The notes under the pieces: generated by a model
The model's database searches: none
Seen by the model: only the letters and a program-made list of their open reading frames with translations
Told to the model about the DNA's origin: nothing
Translations under genes and position numbers: made by a program
NCBI GenBank assembly: GCA_022749755.1
Contig: CM040448.1
Coordinates: 6,508,481 to 6,572,480 of the forward strand
Direction: 5' to 3'
DNA: 64,000 nt
DNA from: Azadirachta indica
Lineage: Eukaryota; Streptophyta; Magnoliopsida; Sapindales; Meliaceae
Shown: in pieces, positions 28,935 to 42,238 of the stretch
Layout: every line of letters begins with the position of its first letter
How positions within the stretch are numbered: position 1 is the stretch's first letter

Positions 28935-29294
28935 GTTATAGAGAACAAAGACAATGACTAAATTGTTAAAATTGAGAAAACAAAACTATTTTTTTGTCAT
29001 TTTTTCAAAGTTTAGGGATAAAAATATAATTATTCCATATAACTACATTTTGGAACCTATATGTAGCACAACTCAAAATTATTGATGAAAAAACTTGCGA
29101 TAAAAGACATGCATATAATATTATATAGCTGGCAAGCAATATTAATTAGATAGTAATGTAATCATTGCTATGCTCGGTTACTAAAATAAATAATATCTTA
29201 TGATAATAATAATAATATATAGTTTACGTTCTTTGTTCTCTTCACAGCATAAAAGATAATGATAATAATAACAATATAAATAATAAATTGTAAA

Positions 29295-29298
<4 letters not shown>

Positions 29299-29330
<32 letters not shown>
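29299..29330. repeat. (TAA)n microsatellite
   Basis: About ten uninterrupted TAA units, with shorter AAT runs on both sides (about 29205-29220 and 29430-29450). Confidence 0.95.
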
Positions 29331-29532
29331 GTAATACCATTAACAAAATTATATCCTCACGAAAGAGGTAACCAAATCATGAGATGTGCGCACGATGTGT
29401 TTTCACATGTGCACATATACTTTTGCATAATAACAATAATAATAATAATGTATATAACATATAGATTTACATAAAATGTGGACCAATTTAAAAGTATTGT
29501 AGATGTTAAAAATAATATGCCTTTATTGTCAT

Positions 29533-29910
29533 AATTAGTTTTTAAGACATTGCTTTAGTCACGTAAATTTTATTTTAAAAAGTTTTGTGAATTTTAAATG
29601 TAATTATATATAAAAATTTTAAAAAATTAAAATAAATGTAAAAAATATAATAAAAAATTTAGTTTAACAATTTTATTTTCTACTTAAACTTAAAAATTAA
29701 TAATATTTTACGTTAATTTAATTAGTTTTAAAGAGAATGTTTTAGTTACATAAATTTTATTTTTAAAAGTATTGTGAATTTTAAAAGTAATTTTGTATAT
29801 ATATATATTAAAATAAAAATAAAAGTAGAAAAGTAATAAAAAATTTAGTTTTAGCAAGTATTCCTACTTAAACTTAAAATTTAATAATATTTTAGGGTTA
29901 ATTTTGAATT
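29533..29910. repeat. Direct tandem duplication, ~187 bp period
   Basis: Two diverged copies lie head to tail, starting at 29533 and 29720. Landmarks recur in the same order: 'AATTAGTTTT', 'TTTAGT.AC.TAAATTTTATTTT', 'TTGTGAATTTTAAA', 'TAATAAAAAATTTAGTTT', 'CTACTTAAACTTAAAA' and 'TTAATAATATTTTA'. Non-coding. Confidence 0.8.
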
Positions 29911-30702
29911 TTTGTGGTTATGAATCTATGTTCCATACTATATTTATAAATAAAAATATTTTTTAGTATTAGATTTTTAAGAATAGTTTTTCACCAACTT
30001 CCCAAAAATTTAGTATAAAATATGACGATTTTTGTCAAAAAAATAATTATGAAAATATTTTATTAAACATTTAAAATGACTTTTGACTATTTAAAATTAT
30101 TCTTTTTACTCTCAACAGTAACCGCAAATGAGCTCTTAATATAGAAATCATATTATTTTATGTAAATTATGTACGAACTTTCTTAAATTTGTAGGTTATT
30201 TAATGCATACAAATATCAATATTTAATAAGTAGTCTTTTATATAACAAATATGTATATCCTAATACATATACTCTTGCAGCAATAGAAACAATTTTTACT
30301 TTTAGTTTTATTAACTTTCAGGCTAGATTTAAGTATTAATGAAAAATTAACTAATGATGTAGTTTTCATGAGTAAGCTAATTAGGTTGAAAGTAAGTAAT
30401 TAATATTATTGTAATTATGATAATTGACTGGCTAAGGGGTCACAGAGATGTATAAAGGAAAGGAAATGGAATTATTCAGAGTCACAGACAGCTAGAGAGC
30501 ATCATTATGCTTGATTTGATTTGACCACCTTAATTCAAAGTTAACTTAACCCTACTTAATTGTAATTGTAATTACAGTTATATGTTATTATATATATGGC
30601 TATTAGTGAAGCCCTCACATCATGCTCTATTTATATTAATTATCGTAAATTAAATTGATATTAATAATATTAATTACTAGACAAAGTTATGTATAATATT
30701 AA

Positions 30703-30782
30703 ATGGGAGTTGTTTACATTTTTTTATTTAAAACTTGAAAACATGGGAGTTGTTTACTTTTTTTTATTTAAAACTTGAAAAT
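30703..30782. repeat. 40-bp tandem duplication
   Basis: Two near-identical 40-base units start with ATGGGAGTTGTTTAC at 30703 and 30743 and end in 'AAAACTTGAAAA'. Only about two bases differ, so this is a recent event compared with the neighbouring 187-bp duplication. Confidence 0.93.
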
Positions 30783-33428
30783 ACTATAAATAAAATTAAA
30801 ATAAATTTCAAAATTTCGAAGTCAAAATATTTAGTTTAAACATTGAAACACCTACGCAATATAAAATTCTTTTACAAAAAGTGTGTGCAACAATTAATAT
30901 ATTGATCAACTTATTATAGTCGATCATGTATTAAATTCTATTCAGTTATAAGAATGTGACGTAACATGAAATTGTTATTAAATATTATTATAGCGGAAAG
31001 TATATATCTCAAATACTCAAGAACATAGGCTCTCAAAAAAATATAAATAGATAACGAAAGAAATCACCAAAGAATATATTATTGATTGCTTGAATAAAAC
31101 TAGTGAATAACAAATTTTATTAATATTAGTATCTATTCTAATTATAAGAGAATAAGAGTTTTCATAAATAAAGGATTATCTATGAATTAATAAATTCAAT
31201 TATATTTAAACTAAACAATCAAAATAAGAATGGTAATAAAGGTCACTAAAATGAAAATTTGGTTTTGTTGGTATGAAAGAATAAGCAAGAGGAAATTAAG
31301 AAGGTAAAAGTGAGCCATATATATGGACTTTTTATTATAAATAATAATATACTATTAATTAATTAATTAATCAATTAGTATGATTACAAATAGCTAATAA
31401 ACAAGGGCAAGGGCATATCAAAACCCATAATGAAAAATTTGATACACTAGTTATGTTCCAATGATGACCGGAGCTAGACTTTGACTGAAGGAAAAAAAGA
31501 AAGCAATAAGAGAAAGGCAATAAAAATGATTAAAAGGAGAAACCCATTTTGCTTCAAGAACAATATATATTTTCTTTGCCCTAATCATATCGACTGTACT
31601 CATATATAACGACATTGCCCATTTAAGGATTTGATATATATTCTTTAATTAATTGTTTCTTGCTACCCAAAGTTGATTATCATGATCATCATCATCATCA
31701 ACCAGTAATTAATTCATTTTACAAAATTCTTAAGAGTTTTCCGGGAGTATTGGTGGTATATATACAGAGAGTTTTGAATCTCCATAGCTGTTGCATTACC
31801 AAGTATATATGTAATAGAAAGGGAAAATGACAATTACCCCTTCTATTATATTCAAGGTTAACACATTTGTTTTTTTATTAAATTTTATATCCAAATACCT
31901 CTTATCCTTAAAAATTTTTTGAAATACAAAAAATTTATCGAAGAGACTAAATAAAGTGTGTAGAAAAGAAAATAAGATTGAAAAATAATTTTTTTATGAT
32001 TACATTTTAATTAGAGTTGTTAAATTACATTTTATTTCACACGTCAACATTGTCATAATAAAAAAACTAAATTTTGTTTAAGATTTTTACCCTTACCGTT
32101 TTAACTGCAAGAGAGTATTTATATAATAAAATATAGCCTAGGATAAAGGTGTTAACCCTAAATCTAACAAGGGGCAATTGTCACATTCATATTTTAATTA
32201 AAATTATGAATATTTCTCACTTGAAAAATGTTTATCTATATATAAAAATTCACGTTTGGTGTGTCAAGATTCATCTAGCTATCAATCATCATTAAAGATT
32301 TACTTACCTAATTAATTGTTAGCTAGGTTACCTACTAGCCATTGCTTAATTAAATAGGAATATTAATTCCTCCAATAATGGAAATCTATCAATAATTATT
32401 TATTTAATTATTATTTTGATTGGTACATAAATATCAATTAACTTAATTAATTAATCTCAATATATTACAATAACCTTAAAATTATGTATTTATATTAGAA
32501 TAAGAGACATGTATAATACAATTGAGAGAGCTTAATTAGCCTTTTAGAAGACAACAACCAAATTCAATAATTAAGTTCCCATTGAATTAAATTAAATTAA
32601 ACTATTTTATGTTGTGGTAAATGATGAAAATGAAACATACATAGTCAAATCTTGCTTTGTGAATTTGATTTTGTTTAATTGCATGGCATCATTACTATGG
32701 ACCAAGCTCTTCATTTTCTGCAATGACTCATTGATTTGGTCAACTCAAACCCTATCTATCAACAATTTTTTTACAATTTAATTTAACCCTAATTATATTT
32801 TCTTGTGACTTCAATCCTATTTCACTTACTTTATATACATTTTTTTTTTCCTAATAGGTTAGTTGTATTTTGAAGAATTTCTTGACATAAAATCTCAATG
32901 GTGTGATTGCGGATTTTTAATAGTTAAAAATTTATCTTAATTTAAGTCAAAAATATTTATTTTATTTATCAATATAAAATAAATATCGCATTTCATTTTA
33001 TAGGCCTAAAAGCTACCTCACCCTAATAATATTTTTCATAAATAAAATTTTATTTTACTTAAATAAAAGTTTTTAATTATGCTAAAATTATTATTAAAGA
33101 GAAAATTTTAAGTCGGTAATGCTATACCCAGTCTTTCAAAATTCTTATAAAATCTTTTCTTCCTTAATTTATTAGTTAAATTATTAAAATAATAAATAAA
33201 TCCTTGTCACACCTCTTTGATTAAAAAAATGATTCTATTTAACTTTCTTTTTTTATAAATTTCAATATTCTCAGTTTCTTTTTGACTTAAAACGAATAAA
33301 TAAGATTTTTTGTTTTGAAATACACTCATACCAAGCAAATTCTCACCAAATTCTAGAATGTGATTAAAAATTTATTCTTCTCCATTAATTCTCTCTCCAT
33401 GATATTCTTTTATCAATTTAAAATAGTA

Positions 33429-33461
<33 letters not shown>

Positions 33462-33470
33462 AACAAATAA

Positions 33471-33902
33471 CGGATCAATAACTCCTTAATTTTATATAAT
33501 TTTTTATACTATTTATAAACTGTTAAATTTTAACACTTTCAACGATTATAATTAACTTTAACACAATTAATGTACATATGAAATTTAATTTTAACTATTG
33601 AAAGTGTGTGTTGATCTAACAATTTATATATAGTATTACAAATTATGTAAAATTAATGGACCATTAATTCTTTTCTTATACATGAAATGATCAATGGTCT
33701 CCTCCTTTTTTTATACAATTTTAATATCCATTGTAAGCTGTTGGATATAAATACATTTAACAATTAAAATTGCACCTAACTATATAATTAATACATACAT
33801 AATAACGCATGTGTTAGATATAATTTCAACCATTAAATGTATTTGCATCTAATGACTTACACTTAATATAAAAAAAGATGAGGGGGCCATTGATCCTACT
33901 CC

Positions 33903-33933
<31 letters not shown>

Positions 33934-34085
33934 AGGATCGATAATTCTATATTTTTACAAGTATGTTTACATTTATTTATAAACCGTTAAATTTTATATA
34001 GTTGTAAAACATTAGATTTAACACATTTAATGGTTAAGATTAAGTTTAACATATGTAATTAATATGTAATTAATACAAATATAAA
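33471..34085. mobile_element. Cluster of three related palindromic MITEs
   Basis: Unit A (about 33471-33670) and unit B (33689-33895) each fold back on themselves. B has perfect 9-bp terminal repeats, GATCAATGG and CCATTGATC. A pairs 'TTAATTTTATATAATTTTTTATACT' with an inverted copy at about 33630-33660. Unit C (about 33934-34085) looks like one arm of the same family ('GGATCGATAATT', 'TTTATAAACCGTTAAATTTT'). AT dinucleotide runs at 33429-33460 and 33903-33928 separate them, as expected for insertion into TA-rich targets. No coding capacity. Confidence 0.75.
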
Positions 34086-36556
34086 ATGGAAAGTATATGT
34101 ACATACATGGTAATTGGTAAAGCTAGCAAAACCGGTTGTTGCGATTGGAGGGTAAAAGCCATTATAATTTATTACTTATTTAATTTCAAAATTATATATT
34201 CTGAAAGAGAATTAGAATTGTGGTATCAGAAATTTAGGGTTATCACCTTTTTGTTGGTGCAAAAATCATCAAGTGTCCATGACTTTGATGTACTGATCTT
34301 TTTCTTCTACAACAAGATTAATTGAAAATAAAAAAGTGACCTAAAACATCATCATTTCTTCTAAGAAAGACACCACTACTACACATTCTGATCCATTGAT
34401 CAATTCCCACCTCTTTCTACCCCACCACCTCTCTTTCTTTTTTGTTTTTATTTTTTATTTTCTTCTCTCTGTTTCTTTTTTGATTTTAAATATTTGAGTT
34501 ACATTATACGATGCATTTAAAAGAATTTTTGACACACTCTTAATTGTATTACCTGTATTAAAAGTAGAATATTCAAATTTCTCAAACTTTTTTCATGCCA
34601 ATGAAAATAAATAAAATAAAAGAAACAAACTAATACATAGAACAAAAATATATTATATTTGTGTTGTGTCAAATAAAATTATAATATATTTTAAGTTAGT
34701 CGATTTATTTAATAGTTGTATTAAAAATTAAAAAAACTTAACATATTCATTAGATGGGTTACGGTTATAATTATGTCATCTTCTTATATTTTATATATTT
34801 TAATATATTCTAAAATTTTTTATAATACTATCTACTCAAATACTAATGAGTTTTTATTTTAAATAAATTAAACACTTTTAAAATATGATAAGTAAAATTA
34901 AAATTTTTAAAACGTGAAAAATATAAAATAAATATATTTATTTATAAATCAGTTAATATAAAATAATTTACTCTGAATAATTAATTTATGTCATAAACAA
35001 GTATACTGTTTAAGACTTCTAAACTTGAATCCAATATGATTATTAATTGCGTATGTCACACTCTTATCAACTGTTTATTAATTATGTTATTTTTTCTCAA
35101 TTTAAATTTGTTTATTCGCTTTAATTTCTTGTCAAATAATCGTATCGTGATCAAATTTTCATCATTGAATTAAAAAATAAGGAAAAAAAGAAAAGGAAAG
35201 CTGGAAATTTGGACAATTTGATTGGATATATATAGAGTGTGACATTACTAATAGGCATATATATTTGAAAAGGGTAAGGCCAGGGTCCATATTGACATAC
35301 AGAGATTTAATTATGTTTTTGACTAACACAAGTGACAAATTTAATCATCCTATTCCTTCTTCCACTATAGCTTATATTATTCATTATTTTATTACTACAA
35401 TACATTGAGTAAATAAACGTACTAGGAGGATATATATAATGGACTTTAGGTGAAGTTTTTTAAAATTACTTAATAATATATTTAAAATTAAAGTATTTTT
35501 TAATTAAATTTATATTTTTGTGAAATAAAATTAATAGATATTTTAAATATACTTGAAAAATAAAGGATGAATTAATATTTTTAAATAAAATTAGATTTTT
35601 GTGAAATGTACACTAATTAATCTCCCTATAGCTATTGTAGATTTGGTGGTTTTTCAGTTTCTCTATTGTTTTGTCCATGCTTTCCTGATAAGAAACAAAT
35701 GTTAAAAAAATAAATAAGCTATACAATTTTTACACATTAAGATAATATTAAGTATATTAACCTTTTATAAATTATAAAATATAAATTAATGTGATATAAT
35801 AATATTGTATGATAAAATTACAAAATTAGTATTAACAAAGTAAATAATGTGAATTATACAACAATTAATACTATGTTAACAAATTAGTTTATATTTTGTT
35901 ATAATGTAACGGCAGTAAAAATTAAAAATCCTTAAATATTAAAATTCCTAAACTGCCCTTAGGGGAAAAGGATAGCAAGCCTTGGAGTAATATAACTTTT
36001 GTAATTATGTCTCAGTTTAAATCATAAATTGTAGGCAAGAGTCTAGTTTAGTTTTATAGCACTACAAGAAAGAAAATGATTAAATCTCACATGACCCAAG
36101 ATTGGTAAAGATTGGAAAGAGATCAAAGGTTCAGGTTCATAAGCTTCTGAAATTATATTAAAACAAAACAAACCCTTTTCTAAAACATAACCCTTTTCTT
36201 CTCTCTCTCTTTTTCTCTGGTTGGAAAGCAATTTTTTAGTTTTTGTTTTTGGTTTCTCAGGCAAACCAAAAACTAGGCTCTGAAATCAGTAGCAAAATAA
36301 GTTTCCAATAACACCCTCTGAACTGCAGCAGCAATCAGGCAGCAAGTTCTATGCATGATTTTGACTCTCACCCTACATTGACTTGCTTCCTCTTCTTCTT
36401 CAAACTCCTAGGTAATCTTTCTCTTAAACAACAACAAACATAAATACAAACCCAAAAAGTTTCTTTTTGCAACTTCTTCTTCTTCTTCTTCATCTTCTTC
36501 TTCACTGTTTTAATTCTTCTGAGTTTCAGTTCATAGTAGTGACTCCAATCCATGCT
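34086..36556. other. Upstream region of the CLE gene
   Basis: No separate gene is supported; the 79-codon open frame at 34086-34325 has no recognisable content. The last ~400 bases are pyrimidine-rich (CT runs near 36195-36215, TTC repeats at about 36474-36501) and probably form the 5' untranslated region of the CLE gene. No TATA box could be assigned with confidence. Confidence 0.5.
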
Positions 36557-36823
36557 ATGAAGAGATTACAGATGCTGCCTTTGAGAAGACATCAGTTGTT
36601 ATCCTGCTTCTCTCTTCTTCTTCTTCTTCTTCTTCTTCTGATGTTACTTCAGTTGCAGACTTCTCAGTGTTATGCTGCTGATCACCATGGGAATCCAAAG
36701 TTTTCTAGATTTAAAGCTTGGTCTGGCTCTCACATGAATCCTGATAATAAAAATGGTGATGAATCTTTTGGTGCTGAAAAGAGAAAAGTCTACACTGGTC
36801 CAAATCCTCTACACAACAGATGA
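36557..36823 (+). CDS. CLE22: CLE signalling peptide precursor (CLE22-like)
   Basis: A single-exon precursor of 88 residues. CLE prepropeptides are secreted and cut to a 12-13 residue ligand that binds leucine-rich-repeat receptor kinases controlling meristem, vascular or root development. Residues about 12-40 are a signal peptide with a core of consecutive leucines, followed by a variable polar domain. The CLE motif RKVYTGPNPLHN is at 76-87, with one Arg before the stop. Gly6, Pro7, Asn8, Pro9, His11 and Asn12 of the consensus are present. An aromatic residue at position 4, where many CLEs have Pro, together with KR before the motif and a final R, matches Arabidopsis CLE22 as I recall it. 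I chose the ATG at 36557 because an in-frame ATG at 36467 would add 30 residues before the signal peptide. The leucine core is encoded by a CTT microsatellite. Functional assignment within the family is by motif only. Confidence 0.88.
   Translation: MKRLQMLPLRRHQLLSCFSLLLLLLLLLMLLQLQTSQCYAADHHGNPKFSRFKAWSGSHMNPDNKNGDESFGAEKRKVYTGPNPLHNR
36612..36640 (+). repeat. CTT/TTC microsatellite inside the CLE coding region
   Basis: About nine CTT units encode the poly-leucine core of the signal peptide. A second TTC array lies ~110 bases upstream, in the presumed 5' untranslated region (about 36474-36501). Confidence 0.92.
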
Positions 36824-37191
36824 GTTTTATAATAATTTATATTAGAGAAACCAAACTTGATTTCTCTTAATTTTAAGCTTTGATTTTTCTTTTTCTTTTT
36901 TTTTTTTTTTAACTTTTTTAGTTTATTTTTATTTCTTTTGTGTTGTTTCTTATGAGCATATATTTTTGATGCTTGAGAATTGGCAGTAATATTATTGTCT
37001 CAAGCAGTCTCACAGATGTATATGATAATTTTAGTTTTGAGTTTTGATCTGAGGAAGTATACCTATTTGTTAAAAGATATATTATTTAATAGTGTATAAG
37101 AAGAAAATGCTTTTTCAAAATATTTCTTAGCAACATTAAACTGCCATTAATGGAGGTTGTTGTCCCTATTAATGTTGCTCTGCTCTATTCC

Positions 37192-37194
<3 letters not shown>

Positions 37195-37232
<38 letters not shown>
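37195..37232. repeat. (CT)n microsatellite
   Basis: About 18 CT units, 370 bases downstream of the CLE stop codon. Confidence 0.95.
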
Positions 37233-37238
<6 letters not shown>

Positions 37239-37796
37239 TTTTACTTGAGTAGCCAAAAAAAAAAATGAAAACAAAAAACAACTGTTTTCAATCTAATATT
37301 CATATATCCGATCTATTAATATTATATTAAATTAAGCACGTATTATTATTATTATACTATTCGTAAAAATATAAACTCATATGTAATTTATTATAACATA
37401 TAATTTATCAAATATTAATGTCATAATAATATCTCATAAAGACAATCATACATTTATATTACATGTACATAGAAATAATACAAACAATTAATTAATCGTT
37501 AGATGTACAATATTAATCTAATAAGAGTCAGAGGTAGGTGCAATATAGTGTGACAAGATCAGTGTCTCTCTTTCTTTTGACTGTACAATTTTTGCAGATT
37601 TTTTTTTTAATTTTTTCAATTTGATGAGAATAGAAACAAGTTCTTATTATATGGTAATTTTGTAGAGTAAGAATCAATTTTCTTAATTTCTCTGCCTTGA
37701 ATGATTACAAGGCAGACCCCACATCATGTTTGGTACTTATGCCTTGTCCAGCCGTTTTTCCACTTCTTATATATACTTTGTAAATATAGAGAACCA

Positions 37797-37927
37797 CAAT
37801 ACAGTTTTTATATGATATAACAGGTTGTTTGTAATTATTAATACAGTGAATTTGATGAAATCTCCATTTTGCACCTAATTATTTAATAGTTATAAACAGT
37901 TTGTTATATCATATAACGATTATATTG
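37797..37927. repeat. Short inverted repeat (MITE-like), ~130 bp
   Basis: Arms of ~45 bases (37797-37841 and 37883-37927) share the inverted core TATATGATATAACA / TGTTATATCATATA and flank a ~40-base loop. It is a probable miniature inverted-repeat element about 1 kb downstream of the CLE gene. No clear target duplication. Confidence 0.7.
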
Positions 37928-38483
37928 TAATATTACTTTTGCTAGTAAATTATAAATATATATATATATTTAAAGTTTTACAAATTTATAATATCTAAAT
38001 TTTTTATCACCGTTTAATTTACCGGGGTCCCTCTTTATCGTCAAAGAGTGATATTTTTTCATTTATCTTCAATCTTATTAGAATTAAAATTTGATGCTGA
38101 TATGAATTTATTTAATTTTTTAATGATATTTAATATATTTATATTTTTAAAACCTAATATCTTCGCCAAACTTTGGCATATCATTATCATACTATTAAAA
38201 AAAAAAGAGATTATTTGTTATAGACATAATATAATGTATTCGTCAAATATTTTAACGGTTATATTCTTTATTTGTAGCATAATAGTAACAAGTAACAAAT
38301 GGACCCTCTTAGATAATAATGCAAAATTTGAGTCATTTTTTCCCTTCAATTCAAAAAGGAATTAATGAGTTAAAAAATATCAAATATTACTATTGTTCTA
38401 ATTTTAATTAGTATATAGGTTAATGAATAAAAATTTGTGTTCTAATTAAGGTATAAGAATTATGAATTAAGAATACCACTCTC

Positions 38484-38516
<33 letters not shown>

Positions 38517-41476
38517 CATGGATGGATGGATGGATGTATAGTAGAAAAAAAATGCCAAAATGGGATAACTCCCACGCTTTCTTTTCATTTTTGTGTAGAT
38601 TAATATTTGCGGTTACATCTTTAAGAGAAAGAGAAAGAGTGTATTGACAAAAAAATTGAGGTATTTTTGTTGCCACATAATTAAAGATTATACTTGAAAT
38701 TAATTAAAGTGATATGATTAATTTTTATAACTATATTATTAACAATAAGTATAAATAAATAAAAATAATTAGTAAACATTAATTTAAATGGGTTATTAAT
38801 TAGAAACTATAAAATTTTTTATTGAAAATGAATATTAGTTACTATATGTATTTAAAATTAAATATGAAAATATATAAGTCATATAATAAACGCATATATA
38901 TATATATATATATATGAAGAAAAGTGGCAAAGTATGTATTTTTGAAAATTGAGAGACAATTAATTAGTGATATATAAAATAGAAAGGAAAAGCCAAAAAT
39001 GGAATGATAAAAAGTGGAAATTAAAACATGAAAGTAATAGATCGATCGGTTCAGTGTGGATATAAGTGGCATATGAAAATGCCTTTATCTCCATGCCATT
39101 TTGTTATATCCTAGTAAGGCTAAAAAGATTACGTTTATTTCTAGTTGCACTTTTGTATTGTGTTCAAATTTATTTTTTTAAAAAAATTTTATTTTATTTT
39201 TGATTGGTATTTGTCCAACACATATTATAAATTTATTAAATTTGTACCATATTGTATTTCATTCTAAATTTTATATTTTTAAAGATATTTTTATAGATTT
39301 CCGTGACTTTGGGAGAAATAGTAAATACTCTTGATTTTTGAACTGTGTTAAATATTCTTATTTTTTATTAAATAAGAAAATATTTTTACTATAACATTCA
39401 ATTAAATTATTAAATAAGAATACAAAATACAGTTTGATTAAAAATTTTAAGAGAAGAAAGAAATTTTGATTATCTTTATTTATATACATAAATAAAATTT
39501 ATATTAATTATGTACTTGATAATTTTTTAAAAATAATTATAAATACGATATAAGTTTTTAGATAGATGTATAAAAATAAAGTGTTTAATATGTTTCATCT
39601 AAAAACTATTTTAATTATTACAGACTAAATTATTATTATGAGAAAGTAAAATAAATGATTTTATATATGAGTTTGGTTCAACTCATTTTTAACATTTTAA
39701 TTTGAATAATAATATTTTCATCCTTAAATATTACCAAAATAATAATTTAAAATAAAATATTTAAATTTACAGTTTAATCGCTAGTACTACGTTTTAGATA
39801 ATGTTATAGTGCACTGGAGACTAAATTGTTAAAATTAAAAAATAATTAAGTTTCGTTTGTTATTTTATAAAATTTTAGGAATAAAAATAACAATATCCCA
39901 AAATATCAAGTTAACAGAATTATGGTAAAAAAATATCTTCCTATTTTATTAAAAGGTGAAAGTATCTAATGCAACTTAAAAATTCAAAGAATATATGTTA
40001 TGTCTAGGAAAATTAGCATTACGTAACAATATCACTATTTTTAATTTTTTTTAAAAATTTTGTCAAATTAAAATTACAAAAATATCATTCAACTTAGTTT
40101 CTACAATTATTATTATTAATTTTTTAAAAAGTAAAACTTAACCATACAATATAACAATTAAAATATTATCATAATCTATATTTTGAAATTAAAAAAATAT
40201 ACTTTCTATCCATTGCATTTATAACAAGAATGAAAATGATTCGCACACATTATACTTTGGTTAAAGTAAAACGTAATATGTCATCCACTGGATTGTAAAG
40301 AGCACTCAGCTCTTTGAGCTATTTATGTAATTATGGGATTCTCTTCATTTAGTGTAGCAATTCTTATCACATGTTTGCGTAGATTTACTTTGGATTTGAG
40401 GGTAAATTATGCATCATATATACGTAAATATTTAAAATGCACTATAAATATATGTATCTTAATTTTTACTAGATTTCTGCCTGTAATGTTAAAAGAATAT
40501 ATACATATTTGTAATAAAAAACGTAAAATTATTATTTTATTTTTGTTAACTATAAGTCAATAACTAATATTTGCTTAAATATATTATATTATAATCTATT
40601 TATTATCAATCACCCAAATAATATTTCGGTAACAGATCCCGTGAGGGAAGAGTTTTGCATTATTTGCATGTTATTTCATCATGCGGAATATGCAAATGTA
40701 TAGTATATCTCTTTGCTTATCTCTTTACTTTATTTAATTTTCTTATTGTTATTCTCTAATTTTTTATTTTTTTGTTGGCAATTCTTAACGCTTGGTTGTA
40801 TTTTTAATATATTAAAAATTAGAACGAAAGAGTTAAAAATTATAAATAAAAAGTAAAAGCTTATAACTAAAGAATTGAATAAAATAAAATTAATATACCA
40901 AATATCGATTTACTATAACTTTATTTTTTTTAATGCTAAACAATTATATATACAATATATCAATACTTTGAATGAAAAATGTGTTGAAGATTGGAAGCAA
41001 GATTGTTGCAAGTGTGACATCGCCCCCACAGAAATTTGCATTTAATAACGCGCAAAGTTTACCTTTCATTGAAAAAAAATTTACTTTAATATAGTTGTGA
41101 AGATTCAAATCTTCTTCTTTTTTTTAGAAAAAAGGTAATAAACACTTTATTGCTAAATTATTCTTGAGTGAATAATTTTATAATAAAAAATAAAATAAAA
41201 TATAATTAATGTACCAAATATCCAATTTATTGTAACCTTTTCTGAAGTTAATTAACCAAATTATGCATGTGTTGTTTCCTCCTGAGAAAAAAAAACAAGG
41301 TAAGGACAGACAACTAGACCTGCAGCTTCAGTGCATTTAAAGTTGTTTTAAATAAAATTGCCGGACATCAACAACCTTTCATCTACCAGCTAACAGTCTT
41401 TCCATATTTTCATCCATATTATTAAATACAGTGATGGAGCAAGGATTTATATTTAGTAGGAGCTAATTTTTTAATA

Positions 41477-41477
<1 letters not shown>

Positions 41478-41532
<55 letters not shown>

Positions 41533-41538
41533 TAATAA
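41478..41538. repeat. (ATA)n microsatellite
   Basis: About 17 units of ATA/AAT, interrupted once near 41531. It directly follows a segment reading 'CAGTGATGGAGCAAGGATTT' (about 41431), which resembles the end of a common plant non-autonomous element. Confidence 0.93.
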
Positions 41539-42238
41539 AAAATTATAATGTTCCTTAATTATGCTTAAAAGATTTTACCCACTTTTTATGCATATTTTAT
41601 AACTATGTGAAACGAAATTAATATGAATAGATAATGTGAGGGTTAACATACAGTAATAAAGTATTCTTTTTATATATTAAACGATAAGTATACATAACAG
41701 ATACTCTTATATATTAAACAATAAGCGTACGTAATACATACTAAATATGATGGTAGTTTGAAATTATTATTGTTAATAGACCATTTAAGTTTTAGTTTGT
41801 ATTTTATATAATTAACGAAATTAAAATAAAGGTAATAAAACTAAGAACCAAAATTAAAATTAAAATATTTATCTAGTGGAATTTATTTAACTTTATTTTA
41901 AAAAAAAATAATGATAAAATTAGTAAAACTTTATGCAAAAAGTTAAAAAAAAAATAATGATAATGATAAGAAAAATAAAAAATTTGTGATGCAAATAGAA
42001 ATAATATGAAAAATTTTTAAAAAATTATAATGTTTGATTATTTATTAGTAATTTTTTTATTTTGTTTTTCTTCAATTAGATTGAATATGTGTACAAATTT
42101 TAACGAAATAAAATTTTTAATGGGAGCTTAAACTTAACTTTCATAATTTATTGGCAGCTCAAACAAATCTTTATTTATTTTCTAGGAATAACTTCTTCCA
42201 CTGTGTACTCAAGCCTCCTAGGGGTGTTAGGTGATTTA

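Larger units (their letters stand above)
28935..33470. other. AT-rich intergenic DNA with simple repeats
   Basis: No gene supported. The stretch holds several short tandem arrays, listed separately, and AT dinucleotide runs. The part at about 30420-30560 and 31440-31700 is somewhat less AT-rich but has no open frame and no recognisable RNA gene. Confidence 0.5.
36824..42238. other. AT-rich intergenic DNA with microsatellites
   Basis: No gene supported. It holds the CLE 3' flank, a CT array, an inverted repeat, AT runs at 38483-38507 and 38893-38915, a GATG run at 38516-38537 and an ATA array, some listed separately. Open frames at 38048-38365 and 40333-40563 are AT-rich and unrecognised. Confidence 0.5.

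Noticed and set aside
34215..34240. TGGTATCAGA, like a copia primer-binding site
   Set aside because: No LTR upstream and no gag downstream. Ten matching bases alone are not enough.
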